A stretch of 22,623 bases of DNA, from the IMG/VR virus record IMGVR_UViG_3300020020_000161, positions 1 to 22,623 of that record; one strand, 5' to 3'. Below are positions 8,830 to 14,931 of this stretch, one piece after another; within the stretch, counting starts at the first letter, position 1; the number at the start of each line of letters is the position of its first letter. Origin of the DNA: a virus. The notes beneath the pieces were generated by a model, which was given only the letters and a program-made list of their open reading frames with translations, was not told the origin of the DNA and made no database searches. Both the position numbers and the translations under genes were made by a program.

Positions 8830-9444
8830 TTACCTCTTCATTAGATTGTTCTTGCTCCAATCGACACCCTTACCACTCCATTTGTATGGACGGGGTTTGG
8901 GCTTGGGCTTAGGTGCATTAGGAGTGAGCAAACGCGGTGGACGACTAAACTTCTCCACTCCTTGCGCTTGCTTACTAGTTCCAGCAACATTCACCGGACT
9001 AGTAGGACGTACTCCCATCACAGGAGCACTGCTACGCTTTCTAGCAGCGATTGGTGCAATGATAGCAGGAGGCGGTGCAATCGTAGGAACATTAGTGAGA
9101 GCAGACACATCTACAGGCACTTGTTCCGGTACAAGCGGGCCAGTGTTCTGAACACGGTTAGGATCAGGGGGCTCTATTCCCATCGAAGTGTTAAGCGGTA
9201 AGCCCTGTGTCTGTATCGGTCCCTGCGACAACACACCGATCGGATCTTCTGGCGGTACTAAGTCGTTAAGCTTAGGACCGTTATCCAATACGTTGACTGG
9301 TGCAACAGAGGTATCTACCGCACCGGGAGCTATTGCTGGAGGCATCCCAGGAACAGGAGCAACAGGAGCAGCGACGGGAGCACGAGGAGCACCGATGTTG
9401 CCACTACCGATTAGCTTCTCTAACCACTCTAGGATGTTTGCCAT
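8830..9444 (-). CDS. Proline-rich protein of unknown function
   Basis: The 204-residue protein starts with a short amphipathic helix (ANILEWLEKLIG, residues 2-13). About 160 residues of Pro/Ala/Val-rich low-complexity sequence follow, and a basic C-terminus (KPKPKPRPYKWSGKGVDW). There are no membrane-spanning segments or catalytic motifs. It sits between another proline-rich basic protein and the putative small terminase, with a four-base gap to the latter. Such disordered virion-block proteins are often ejected or internal capsid proteins, but nothing here proves that. I do not recognise the family. Confidence 0.7.
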   Translation of the reverse strand: MANILEWLEKLIGSGNIGAPRAPVAAPVAPVPGMPPAIAPGAVDTSVAPVNVLDNGPKLNDLVPPEDPIGVLSQGPIQTQGLPLNTSMGIEPPDPNRVQNTGPLVPEQVPVDVSALTNVPTIAPPPAIIAPIAARKRSSAPVMGVRPTSPVNVAGTSKQAQGVEKFSRPPRLLTPNAPKPKPKPRPYKWSGKGVDWSKNNLMKR

Positions 9445-10746
9445 CTACTTGCCCTTTGCCTTCTTGCGTTCAGATAAAGTCTTTGGCGTTGTCTTGCCTT
9501 TACGCGCAGTTTCAATCTTGCGTTTGGCAAGCACTTGAGCAACCGCAGGCTTTGGTGGACCTTTGCGCTTTGGCTTCGGTCCCGGCTTCTTCTTCGGTAA
9601 CTCTGGACCTACATAAGCTTTCTTCGGTTCCTTAAGCCAAGGCTTTAGATCTTTCACTGCTTCCTTTAGTGGTCGCTTCGCATCACGAATAGCCTCTACG
9701 ACTTCATTAAAGGATTTGCGTTCGCCTTCTTCACGCGGAACTCTGCGGTCTGGCGTGAATTGCTGAGGAGGCTTGCCAACAGCACCGGGACGCCTTCTGT
9801 TTATGCGTTCCGTCTTTGCAGCAGACCGCGCACGATCACGCGCAATCTGGCCTGAAACTCTAATCGCTTTCGCTAACTCACTGCCACCAAGATCAGCTGC
9901 TTCATCTAATGGAGCCGTATAAGTGGGGAGTATAGGACGCGGTGTTACAGGCGGCGGCGGCGGTAATTGGCCTTCACCGGGAACACGAATGTTGCCTCTT
10001 GCACGTTCCGCAAGTGCTAATGGTATCTCTGATGTTACATCAGTGCGCGTAAGTGTTGGCGGCGGTAATGTACCATCAGCATTAGGTATAACAGAACTAG
10101 CAGCAGCACCAGGAGTAGGCACAACATCTGTTAGATCTAGTGGAGGTTCAGCACCAGCAGCAGGACGGTGAGGCCCATACACAGGAGGTGAAGGGGGATA
10201 GTTGTGTGGTTGCGTTGGACCGTAAGTACCTCCCGGTCCCGGTTTTGGCGGGGGGCGTTGGGGTCCGTATGGTTGGTGTGGTCCGTAAGCACGACCGGGA
10301 TGCTTAAGCGGAGGCTTACGCATTTCACCAGCAGCAGTGTCTACAGTTTTCTTACCACCTTTAGCTTTGCGCGCAAGTCCTTTGCGTCCCGCTAGTGCAG
10401 CAATAGCAAGGGGTAACATCCACCAAGGACTAATCCCTCCACCGTCACCTTCAGCAGTTTTCTTGGCAACGACTGGTTCTTCTGGAGCTAGTTCTGTTGG
10501 TGGAGGTGCAGCAGCAGGTGGAGGCGGTGCAGCAGCAGCAACCATTGCAGCACGGCGCTTATCACGCTCTGCCATTATAGCTTCAACAGCAGATTGCGGT
10601 TGGGGTTGTCCACCGACAAACTCAGGTGGAGGCATCACAGAGGGAACACCCTGTGACATATTCAACCCCAGACGCCGCAACTCTTCTTCTATTGCTGATA
10701 TTGGTACAGCAGGATCAATTGCGGCGCCTGAAGCTTGAATTGGCAT
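9445..10746 (-). CDS. Large proline-rich basic protein, possible internal virion protein
   Basis: The 433-residue protein has an acidic helix at residues 15-65, an Ala/Pro run at 68-90, and one short hydrophobic segment at about 105-120 (ISPWWMLPLAIAALAG) followed by Arg/Lys. A Pro/Gly/Tyr region at about 145-195 repeats YGPxxP, and the last 60 residues are very basic (KKPGPKPKRKGPPKP and so on). The ATG overlaps the stop of the 29-aa gene by one base (TAATG). Its nearest Shine-Dalgarno (GAGAGGA) is rather far, so translation probably depends on coupling. A basic disordered tail with one hydrophobic segment could fit a DNA-contacting or ejected protein. No family is recognised. Confidence 0.7.
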   Translation of the reverse strand: MPIQASGAAIDPAVPISAIEEELRRLGLNMSQGVPSVMPPPEFVGGQPQPQSAVEAIMAERDKRRAAMVAAAAPPPPAAAPPPTELAPEEPVVAKKTAEGDGGGISPWWMLPLAIAALAGRKGLARKAKGGKKTVDTAAGEMRKPPLKHPGRAYGPHQPYGPQRPPPKPGPGGTYGPTQPHNYPPSPPVYGPHRPAAGAEPPLDLTDVVPTPGAAASSVIPNADGTLPPPTLTRTDVTSEIPLALAERARGNIRVPGEGQLPPPPPVTPRPILPTYTAPLDEAADLGGSELAKAIRVSGQIARDRARSAAKTERINRRRPGAVGKPPQQFTPDRRVPREEGERKSFNEVVEAIRDAKRPLKEAVKDLKPWLKEPKKAYVGPELPKKKPGPKPKRKGPPKPAVAQVLAKRKIETARKGKTTPKTLSERKKAKGK

Positions 10747-10835
10747 TATAGGTTGATCCTCTCCAGAATGAGAAGAAGAAACAAGATCGAACCTAGCAAA
10801 TAGAACGCTAGAGTGAACAATCTATCAACAGTCAC
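10746..10835 (-). CDS. 29-residue single-membrane-segment protein
   Basis: GTG 10833-10835 opens a 29-residue frame: a short polar start (MTVDRLFTLA), a hydrophobic core (residues 7-24, FTLAFYLLGSILFLLLIL), then ERINL and stop. Its ribosome binding site is unusually complete: the twelve bases 10837-10848 read AGGAGGTGATCC, the full complement of the 16S rRNA 3' end, at ideal spacing. The TAA overlaps the ATG of the next gene. The exceptional binding site, the fully membrane-like product and the fit between neighbours argue that it is real. It could be a small holin, spanin-like or regulatory membrane peptide; the sequence does not decide. Confidence 0.7.
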   Translation of the reverse strand: MTVDRLFTLAFYLLGSILFLLLILERINL

Positions 10836-10853
10836 TGGATCACCTCCTCTCGG

Positions 10854-11192
10854 TTATGAACGCGTAAAGGCGGGACCACCATTCCCACTCAAATCCTTGG
10901 GAAATGCGAAAGAGGGTTTCTTCTTCGTGAACCTCTGCTTGAGTGCAGTAACATCAGCAGCAGTAGAGTTGCGGTTGATGAGGGTTTCACTCTCAACAGC
11001 ACCAATCTCTTCGTTCACGTTAGTAGGATGCTTGCGGCGACTCTTTACAACACTTGTTGCGACACCTGGAGCAGCACCCGTTGCAGTGTCTACGAGTTTG
11101 TTGCGTACAAGGCGATGAGTGAGAGGAGTAGTGTTACGAGGGAGTATGCCACGTTCCGTACCACCTTCAAAACCGGGAGCATTCTCTGCCAT
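10854..11192 (-). CDS. First gene of the late operon, unknown function
   Basis: The 112-residue protein is polar and basic in the middle (LVRNKLVDTATG, SRRKHP). It ends with FPKDLSGNGGPAFTRS. The motif DLSGNGG recurs in the small structural protein at 4905-5117. No membrane segment or enzyme motif is present. The ATG has AGGAG six bases upstream and lies about 38 bases from the predicted start of transcription of the minus-strand promoter, so it is the first gene of the operon. The family is not recognised; a virion accessory role is inferred from the operon. Confidence 0.75.
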   Translation of the reverse strand: MAENAPGFEGGTERGILPRNTTPLTHRLVRNKLVDTATGAAPGVATSVVKSRRKHPTNVNEEIGAVESETLINRNSTAADVTALKQRFTKKKPSFAFPKDLSGNGGPAFTRS

Positions 11193-11236
11193 TTGTGTCT
11201 CCTGTGTATGTAGTTGAGTTGAAATAGTGTAGTACT

Positions 11237-11265
11237 ATTATATACCACCATCCCCTCCCAACCAA
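11237..11265 (-). promoter_or_regulatory. Sigma70-like promoter for the late (minus-strand) operon
   Basis: Reading the minus strand, a perfect TATAAT -10 (11237-11242) is preceded by a 17-base spacer and a TTGGTT -35-like hexamer (11260-11265). Transcription would start near 11230, about 38 bases before the ATG of the 112-aa gene. The spacer carries GGTGGTATATA, an 11-base string found again on the plus strand at 13087-13097. Confidence 0.65.
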
Positions 11266-11372
11266 CCTCAGCTTATCTGTTGTTTTTACATATAGCAAGG
11301 GGGGTGTCAAGCAAAATCGACCATCAGCACAGAAAAAAGGCGGGGGGCTAGGGGGGTCGTTTGGTGTTTCGA

Positions 11373-11393
11373 GGCAATGGCGAAGCCTTTGCC
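11373..11393. other. Hairpin-forming inverted repeat
   Basis: GGCAA and GGC pair with GCC and TTGCC around a GAA loop, with one T:T mismatch. No T-run follows on either strand, so this is not an obvious rho-independent terminator. It lies between the promoter of the late block and the A/C-rich repeats. Confidence 0.5.
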
Positions 11394-11425
11394 GAGGAAC
11401 TTCACCTCTATACTACTACAAACAA

Positions 11426-11460
11426 CACTAAACACACTACAATAGCACTATACAACACTA
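11426..11460. repeat. CACTA short repeats at about 10-bp spacing
   Basis: CACTA occurs at 11426, 11435, 11446 and 11456, spaced 9, 11 and 10 bases, so all copies face the same side of the helix. They lie in an A/C-rich tract (11402-11460) almost free of G. Phased short direct repeats of this type can be binding sites for an initiator or regulator. They are short, so chance is not excluded. Confidence 0.4.
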
Positions 11461-11583
11461 GTAACATAAGGAAGTAGTACTCCTGGAGCGTAATGCGGGG
11501 AGTTAGGGGGTGTTCGATCTCAACTTGTGTCCCTACGGGGTCACTTGCGGTGCCCTTTTGGTTTTGGGGCGGGGATATGGGGG

Positions 11584-11612
11584 TTGGTATTGTATATTAG
11601 GCCCCTTATAGC
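11584..11612 (+). promoter_or_regulatory. Possible weak promoter for the first plus-strand gene
   Basis: TTGGTA (11584-11589), a 17-base spacer and TATAGC (11607-11612) match the sigma70 pattern at four of six bases in each hexamer. It is in the right place to read the gene at 11708, but it is clearly weaker than the four strong plus-strand promoters further on. Confidence 0.25.
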
Positions 11613-11707
11613 GGAATGTGCTTGCATCGTGCAGCGTTCGCAGTCATAAGTAAGGGGCAGGGCGACAACAGCACTGCGCTTTTGGTAACAAGTGTTAGGA
11701 GATTGTT

Positions 11708-11920
11708 ATGCACTGTAAGTTGAGAGGGTTTATCGCAATGCCCTATCCGGGTTTCCCATGTGATAAGCGTTACGTTGATCGCCGCACTGGCGATAGATAC
11801 GCACTGATCTGGGTTGGCACTGGCTATCGCTGCTATTGTAACGAGTGTTACCAGACGTTCAGACGCACACAGGAGGAAGGGTTGAATTGGATTGAAAGTG
11901 AAGCGAGAATTGCTCGTTAA
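11708..11920 (+). CDS. Small Cys-rich protein, possible zinc-binding
   Basis: The 70-residue protein has ATG 11708 with AGGAG six bases upstream. Cysteines at residues 3 and 18 and a cluster CYCNEC (residues 42-47) followed by an aromatic and basic stretch could bind zinc. The C-terminus is an acidic/basic helix. It is the first gene of the plus-strand block, and a weaker copy of the dispersed palindrome (11685-11698) lies just before its ribosome binding site. The family is not recognised; a small nucleic-acid-binding role is possible but unproven. Confidence 0.7.
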   Translation: MHCKLRGFIAMPYPGFPCDKRYVDRRTGDRYALIWVGTGYRCYCNECYQTFRRTQEEGLNWIESEARIAR

Positions 11921-11923
11921 GTG

Positions 11924-11937
11924 GCAACAACTGTTGC
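11924..11937. promoter_or_regulatory. Perfect copy of the GCAACAnnTGTTGC palindrome
   Basis: Both six-base arms match exactly, with AC in the centre. It lies in the short gap after the 70-aa gene and about 20 bases upstream of the -35 of the promoter at 11958-11986, a common place for an operator. Confidence 0.6.
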
Positions 11938-11957
11938 GAGTTGCGTAACAGGGTCGT

Positions 11958-11986
11958 TTGACCCAAAAGTTGATCTATGTTATATT
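11958..11986 (+). promoter_or_regulatory. Strong sigma70-like promoter for the 300-aa gene
   Basis: TTGACC (11958-11963), a 17-base spacer ending in TGT (extended -10), and TATATT (11981-11986). The start point would be near 11993. A perfect 6-bp inverted repeat, ATGGGC/GCCCAT, spans 11993-12010 at the transcript's 5' end and could be an operator or a stabilising hairpin. Confidence 0.75.
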
Positions 11987-12031
11987 ACAACAATGGGCAA
12001 TGTCGCCCATAGCACTAGAAGGAACAAGCAA

Positions 12032-12934
12032 ATGGTTACGAAGAACAAAGAAACGAAGATTGCCGCTGCTATCGCTGCTAAGTCGGCGGAGATTAACGCA
12101 ACAACTGTTGCGAGACAGACTAACTCCGCTCAAGTTGCGGCAATCGGCAAGAACGCTGTCGTTCGCTGGACAGAGGGCGACAAGCAAACGAAGGCAGGTG
12201 ACGCTTGCGGCATTTACGCTTTCCTTGCGGCGCAATACACCATGACGTTCGACGCTGTAGTGGAGCGCAAGAAAGAAGATACGAGCGAAGCAATCTCGTT
12301 CGATGTCCTAGACTTGCTCGACGAAGGCAAGTGGATGGCAGCCGATGGCAAGAACGATCGCGTCAAGAAAAGCGCCGCGATGGAAGCCGTGCTAGGCTCG
12401 TTGTTCGGCATTACCGACGCGACCAACGCGCAAAAGCAGGCAATCTTTCAGCGTTGCTTGCCGACTGCTGGCTATGTTGCCAAGGCGCTTGCACTCAAGA
12501 GCTTCGAGGAGTTGTCGGAGCTTGTCACGCTGGAAACGGTTGGCGATATTGAGATGCTGTCGCTTCCTCGCTTCCTCGTTAATGAGGAACCCGGCGAAGA
12601 TGCGAGCAAGAACGAGAAGGCGCTTTACGAAGCAACAAAGAACGTCCCCGTTCAACTCGATGGCAGCACTGGCAACAGCGTTGCAACATTGCGGGAACGT
12701 GCCAAGCCCAAGCGCCAGCCCAAGGCGCCTGTTGCTGCTGCTGACAAAGGATCATCCTTGCTTGGCAGCATCAAGCAAGTGGCAACAGTTGTTGCGGAAT
12801 GGAACAACGCTGATGCGACAACTGATCTCGCGCCCAATGAGGAAATGCGGCAACAGTTGTTTGCACTTGCTCAGACGATTGCGGCATACTTCGCCGCTGA
12901 TCCGCTCGACGTTGAAACCAGCGTTGCAGCGTAA
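12032..12934 (+). CDS. Unrecognised 300-aa protein in its own transcription unit
   Basis: The ATG at 12032 is chosen over a GTG at 11921 because the promoter lies between them and AAGGA sits eight bases before the ATG. The 300-residue protein is Ala-rich and mostly helical: an N-terminal Lys/Ala/Thr region (1-45), a folded middle (50-205) with CGIYAFLAAQYTM and two acidic helices, a basic Pro/Lys linker (about 215-235, RERAKPKRQPK), and a C-terminal helical part. No family or catalytic motif is recognised. It is monocistronic, with a strong promoter and a strong terminator, and it contains three palindrome copies. High early expression is likely. It may be a DNA-binding or host-modifying protein, but this is inference from context only. 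Confidence 0.8.
   Translation: MVTKNKETKIAAAIAAKSAEINATTVARQTNSAQVAAIGKNAVVRWTEGDKQTKAGDACGIYAFLAAQYTMTFDAVVERKKEDTSEAISFDVLDLLDEGKWMAADGKNDRVKKSAAMEAVLGSLFGITDATNAQKQAIFQRCLPTAGYVAKALALKSFEELSELVTLETVGDIEMLSLPRFLVNEEPGEDASKNEKALYEATKNVPVQLDGSTGNSVATLRERAKPKRQPKAPVAAADKGSSLLGSIKQVATVVAEWNNADATTDLAPNEEMRQQLFALAQTIAAYFAADPLDVETSVAA
12098..12111. promoter_or_regulatory. Perfect copy of the GCAACAnnTGTTGC palindrome
   Basis: This copy is identical, including the centre (AC), to the one at 11924. It lies inside the 300-aa gene, where it encodes Ala-Thr-Thr-Val-Ala. The two copies are 174 bases apart and bracket the promoter, which would allow DNA looping. Confidence 0.55.
12782..12795. promoter_or_regulatory. 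Perfect copy of the GCAACAnnTGTTGC palindrome
   Basis: This exact copy has centre GT and lies near the 3' end of the 300-aa gene. A second copy (10 of 12) follows at 12850 in a different reading frame (Gln-Gln-Leu-Phe). Confidence 0.55.
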
Positions 12935-12940
12935 CTAAAC

Positions 12941-12978
12941 AATCCCCGGTGGGCTTCGGCTCATCGGGGATTTTTTTT
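12941..12978 (+). terminator. Rho-independent terminator
   Basis: A 14-bp stem (two G:U pairs) closes on a UUCG tetraloop (12955-12958) and is followed directly by a run of T up to 12978. It starts six bases after the stop codon of the 300-aa gene. The stem AATCCCCG/CGGGGATT at the base is perfect. A very strong, textbook intrinsic terminator. Confidence 0.95.
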
Positions 12979-13196
12979 GTCGCTTCGCTTGCGTCGGTTG
13001 GCGTGCTCTTGTGCGTTGTGTGTGTGCGAGCGCGTTGTTTGTGCGATTGTGCGCGTGTGTGTGTGCTCCTGGACCTACCCACTAGAGGTGGTATATATCT
13101 AATTAAATGACCCCAAGACCTTGCGTTTTCCGCCAGTTATGGCTACCACATATAGCGATCTCGCAACGCTGGTTGCCAGTTTTGGAGGGGGTCCAT

Positions 13197-13225
13197 TTGA
13201 CATAAGCCTCGTTCTGTGCTACACT
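13197..13225 (+). promoter_or_regulatory. Sigma70-like promoter for the small-gene operon
   Basis: A perfect TTGACA (13197-13202), a 17-base spacer ending in TGC (extended -10), and TACACT (13220-13225). It is followed by TTAGATAATG, shared with the promoter at 18399-18427. It probably drives the gene chain from 13315 onward. Confidence 0.75.
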
Positions 13226-13275
13226 TAGATAATGGGTTCGCTCGTCCTGAGCACATCTACCCATTGCCCCAAGTC

Positions 13276-13289
13276 GCAACACCTGTTGT
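13276..13289. promoter_or_regulatory. Copy of the dispersed palindrome in a 5' leader
   Basis: GCAACACCTGTTGT matches 11 of 12 fixed bases. It lies between the predicted transcription start (about 13232) and the ribosome binding site of the 57-aa gene, so a bound protein could block elongation there. Confidence 0.5.
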
Positions 13290-13314
13290 GATGTTCTGTA
13301 GGAGGAACAAACAC

Positions 13315-13488
13315 ATGACAACAAAACGACAACTCGTGTTGACACCTGTTCAACACAATCTGCTGCTGAACCTAGCAGTGGATGAGTTCAACTGCGCCCT
13401 GAAACATGGCGACGAAGAGGAGCGCGTTGAGCGCCTTCGTGAAATGGTTTCAATCATCGACAACGCAGAAGAAGTGGAGACTAACTAG
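13315..13488 (+). CDS. 57-aa protein of unknown function
   Basis: ATG 13315 with AGGAGG nine bases upstream gives 57 residues: MTTKRQLVLTPVQHNLLLNL, then a helical acidic region (DEEERVERLREMV) and a short acidic tail. It is the first gene after the promoter at 13197. Its stop TAG overlaps the GTG of the next gene. The length and helix-rich content are typical of small early phage proteins; no family is recognised. An upstream in-frame extension to 13216 is rejected because it would overlap the promoter. Confidence 0.75.
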   Translation: MTTKRQLVLTPVQHNLLLNLAVDEFNCALKHGDEEERVERLREMVSIIDNAEEVETN

Positions 13489-14123
13489 TGGAACAAGTAC
13501 ATCACAATCGCCTTCGCAAGTTGGCTAATCACCTGCTCTCCTTCACCGCAGAACAGAACGCAAAGCATTTCCGCATGAGAGTGTTCCTGGAGCACGATCA
13601 GAAGGAACTTCAGCCTCTCGAAGCACTCGCGCAACAGGTGTTGGCAGATTGCTACTGCGAGACTATTGCTTGTGCAATCGGACACGCACCTGTGCTGTTC
13701 CCCTCCTTGATGAAGAAATTTGACAAGGAGCACGGTTGGTGGAGCGATACTACCGTGTGGGATAGCGTCGCTGGTGAGTACGTAGACAAGAAGGTGTGGA
13801 CACTCCCATCCTGGCGTGAAGTGGCGCTGTTCCTGTTCGACATTCCCGCTGGCTCGGATGAGTTCGAGTTCCTGTTCGGTGGTGTTTGGGACACTGGCGG
13901 ATACCATGATTACAAGTCAACGTCATGGGCTGTAGCTGACCGCATCTACTACTTCCTCGACAATCCCGACACGTATAGTGACAGCCACTACGGCTGGCGT
14001 TACTACGCAGCACGTAAGGGCAAGGCTTCTGAAGCTGTGCTTGAGAAGATGATGGATGAGTTGACTGCTCTCGAACAAAGCGCACCTGCTCCTCTTGCAC
14101 TCACACAATGGGACCGCGAATAA
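13488..14123 (+). CDS. 211-aa protein of unknown function, aromatic-rich
   Basis: GTG 13488-13490 overlaps the previous stop (TAGTG), so translation is probably coupled. The protein has an N-terminal helical region (1-60), a Cys pair at 64-70 (DCYCETIAC), and a Trp/Tyr/Asp-rich C-terminal half (GVWDTGGYHDYKSTSWAVAD, then YGWRYYAARKGKASEAV). Aromatic residues are unusually dense between 82 and 185. There are no membrane spans and no motif I can name. The stop overlaps the next gene's ATG in TAATG. A palindrome copy lies inside at 13631. Confidence 0.75.
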   Translation: MEQVHHNRLRKLANHLLSFTAEQNAKHFRMRVFLEHDQKELQPLEALAQQVLADCYCETIACAIGHAPVLFPSLMKKFDKEHGWWSDTTVWDSVAGEYVDKKVWTLPSWREVALFLFDIPAGSDEFEFLFGGVWDTGGYHDYKSTSWAVADRIYYFLDNPDTYSDSHYGWRYYAARKGKASEAVLEKMMDELTALEQSAPAPLALTQWDRE

Positions 14124-14335
14124 TGATGATCCTTCGCTACAACACAAAGAAAGAACTCAAGCAGAACATCGGTCGGCCTCTCAAGTACGTGGAGACATCA
14201 CTCCACGGCGATGAGTACAAGCGCGACGGCACGTTCGTTGGGTGCAATCGTCCTCTCGATCCTCGTGGCATGGGATCGCGTGAGTTCTTCGCTCAAGTGA
14301 CCATGAAAGATGGTCTTATTCATAAGGTGTCGTAA
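14123..14335 (+). CDS. Conserved small phage protein (RYNTKKELKQNIG type)
   Basis: ATG 14123 overlaps the upstream stop in TAATG. A longer in-frame start at 14108 lacks a better ribosome binding site. The 70 residues contain RYNTKKELKQNIGRPLKYVE, then ET..HG.EYK.DGTFVG and REFFAQVTMKDGLI. This pattern is seen in small uncharacterised proteins of many phages. It is compact and beta-rich, without catalytic motifs. Its stop overlaps the ATG of the MazG-like gene. Function unknown. Confidence 0.75.
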   Translation: MMILRYNTKKELKQNIGRPLKYVETSLHGDEYKRDGTFVGCNRPLDPRGMGSREFFAQVTMKDGLIHKVS

Positions 14336-14931
14336 TGGAACACATCACTTCTGAACAATACGCAACACGTGTTGCGAACCGCAGCTCGAAAGAGTTTCAC
14401 GATGATCTAGTCCCTGGCCCTGTGCTTGCGACTGTCCTTCTTGAGATAGTGGAGAACGCCAAGCTCTTGGATGTTGTCAAGAAGGCTCTGTTCTATGGGC
14501 AGCTTGGCATGGAGTGGAGGCTCAAGTACAGCATCATCGCTTCCAAGTATGGTTGGGAGGCTGGTGATGGTGTGTTGGCAATGGAACCAGCACAGTCTAT
14601 GCCTGTAGATATACAGCGCACACTCCATGCTGTCATTGGCATCATCACTGAAGCGGGTGAGTTGGCTGAAGCTCTTATCAAAGGCTTCGGTAGTGTGCAG
14701 ATGGGTGAGTGCAGCCTCGAAGATGCGTTCGACCACATCAACTTCCGCGAGGAGTATGGTGATGTGCTGTGGTACACGCAACTTGGGTTGTCTGCCATTG
14801 GGAGTAGCATCCCTGAGTGTATGACTGTCAATGACAACAAGCTAGAGAAGCGGTATGGCCCTGCCTTCAGTGCAGACAAGGCTCAGAACCGTGACCTCGA
14901 TGCTGAACAAGAGGAACTGAAGAAATGCTGA
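14335..14931 (+). CDS. MazG-like nucleotide pyrophosphohydrolase
   Basis: The 198-residue all-helical protein carries the MazG metal-binding pattern: Glu106, Glu109 and Glu112 in ITEAGELAEAL, and Glu139, Glu140 and Asp143 in REEYGDVLWY. It continues with the helix and the NDNKLEKRYG...NRDL ending common in phage MazG proteins. Such enzymes hydrolyse nucleoside triphosphates to monophosphates and pyrophosphate. In phages they may adjust dNTP pools or lower host (p)ppGpp; the substrate here is unknown. ATG 14335 overlaps the upstream stop (TAATG), and the C-terminus overlaps the next ATG. The perfect palindrome at 14362 lies near its 5' end. Confidence 0.88.
   Translation: MEHITSEQYATRVANRSSKEFHDDLVPGPVLATVLLEIVENAKLLDVVKKALFYGQLGMEWRLKYSIIASKYGWEAGDGVLAMEPAQSMPVDIQRTLHAVIGIITEAGELAEALIKGFGSVQMGECSLEDAFDHINFREEYGDVLWYTQLGLSAIGSSIPECMTVNDNKLEKRYGPAFSADKAQNRDLDAEQEELKKC
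14362..14375. promoter_or_regulatory. Perfect copy of the GCAACAnnTGTTGC palindrome
   Basis: This is a full 14-base palindrome including the CG centre. It lies about 27 bases after the MazG-like gene's ATG, encoding Ala-Thr-Arg-Val-Ala. The same CACGTG centre recurs at 15809, 16603, 19877 and 21805. Confidence 0.6.

Larger units (their letters stand above)
11193..11707. other. 515-base non-coding region between divergent gene blocks
   Basis: No credible gene is present on either strand. The region holds the minus-strand promoter (11237-11265), a hairpin (11373-11393), an A/C-rich tract with helically spaced CACTA repeats (11402-11460), several G-runs of 4-6 that all lie on the plus strand (near 11299, 11341, 11351, 11495, 11505, 11535 and 11564-11584), and a possible weak plus-strand promoter (11584-11612). 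The divergent layout, repeats and strand-biased base composition are what one would look for in a replication origin or a master control region, but no origin protein or known iteron is recognised. Confidence 0.6.
12979..13314. other. Non-coding stretch with GT/GC-alternating tract and promoter leader
   Basis: No credible gene is seen. Positions 12990-13066 are G/T/C-rich, with alternating purine-pyrimidine runs at 13017-13028 and 13048-13066 that could favour Z-DNA. GGTGGTATATA at 13087-13097 repeats the core of the late promoter. A strong promoter follows at 13197-13225. The leader from about 13232 to 13314 contains a palindrome copy (13276-13289). Confidence 0.6.

Noticed and set aside
11293-11310. 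Minus-strand TTGACA followed by TGCTATATG as a second late promoter
   Set aside because: The distance between the hexamers is about 10 bases, far too short for sigma70, and no proper -10 lies at 16-18 bases.
11921-12031. GTG start at 11921 extending the 300-aa protein by 37 residues
   Set aside because: This stretch contains the promoter (-35 at 11958, -10 at 11981) and a palindrome, and the ATG at 12032 has a good AAGGA.
13216-13314. Upstream extension of the 57-aa gene to 13216
   Set aside because: It would start inside the promoter, ahead of the transcription start, while ATG 13315 has a strong AGGAGG.
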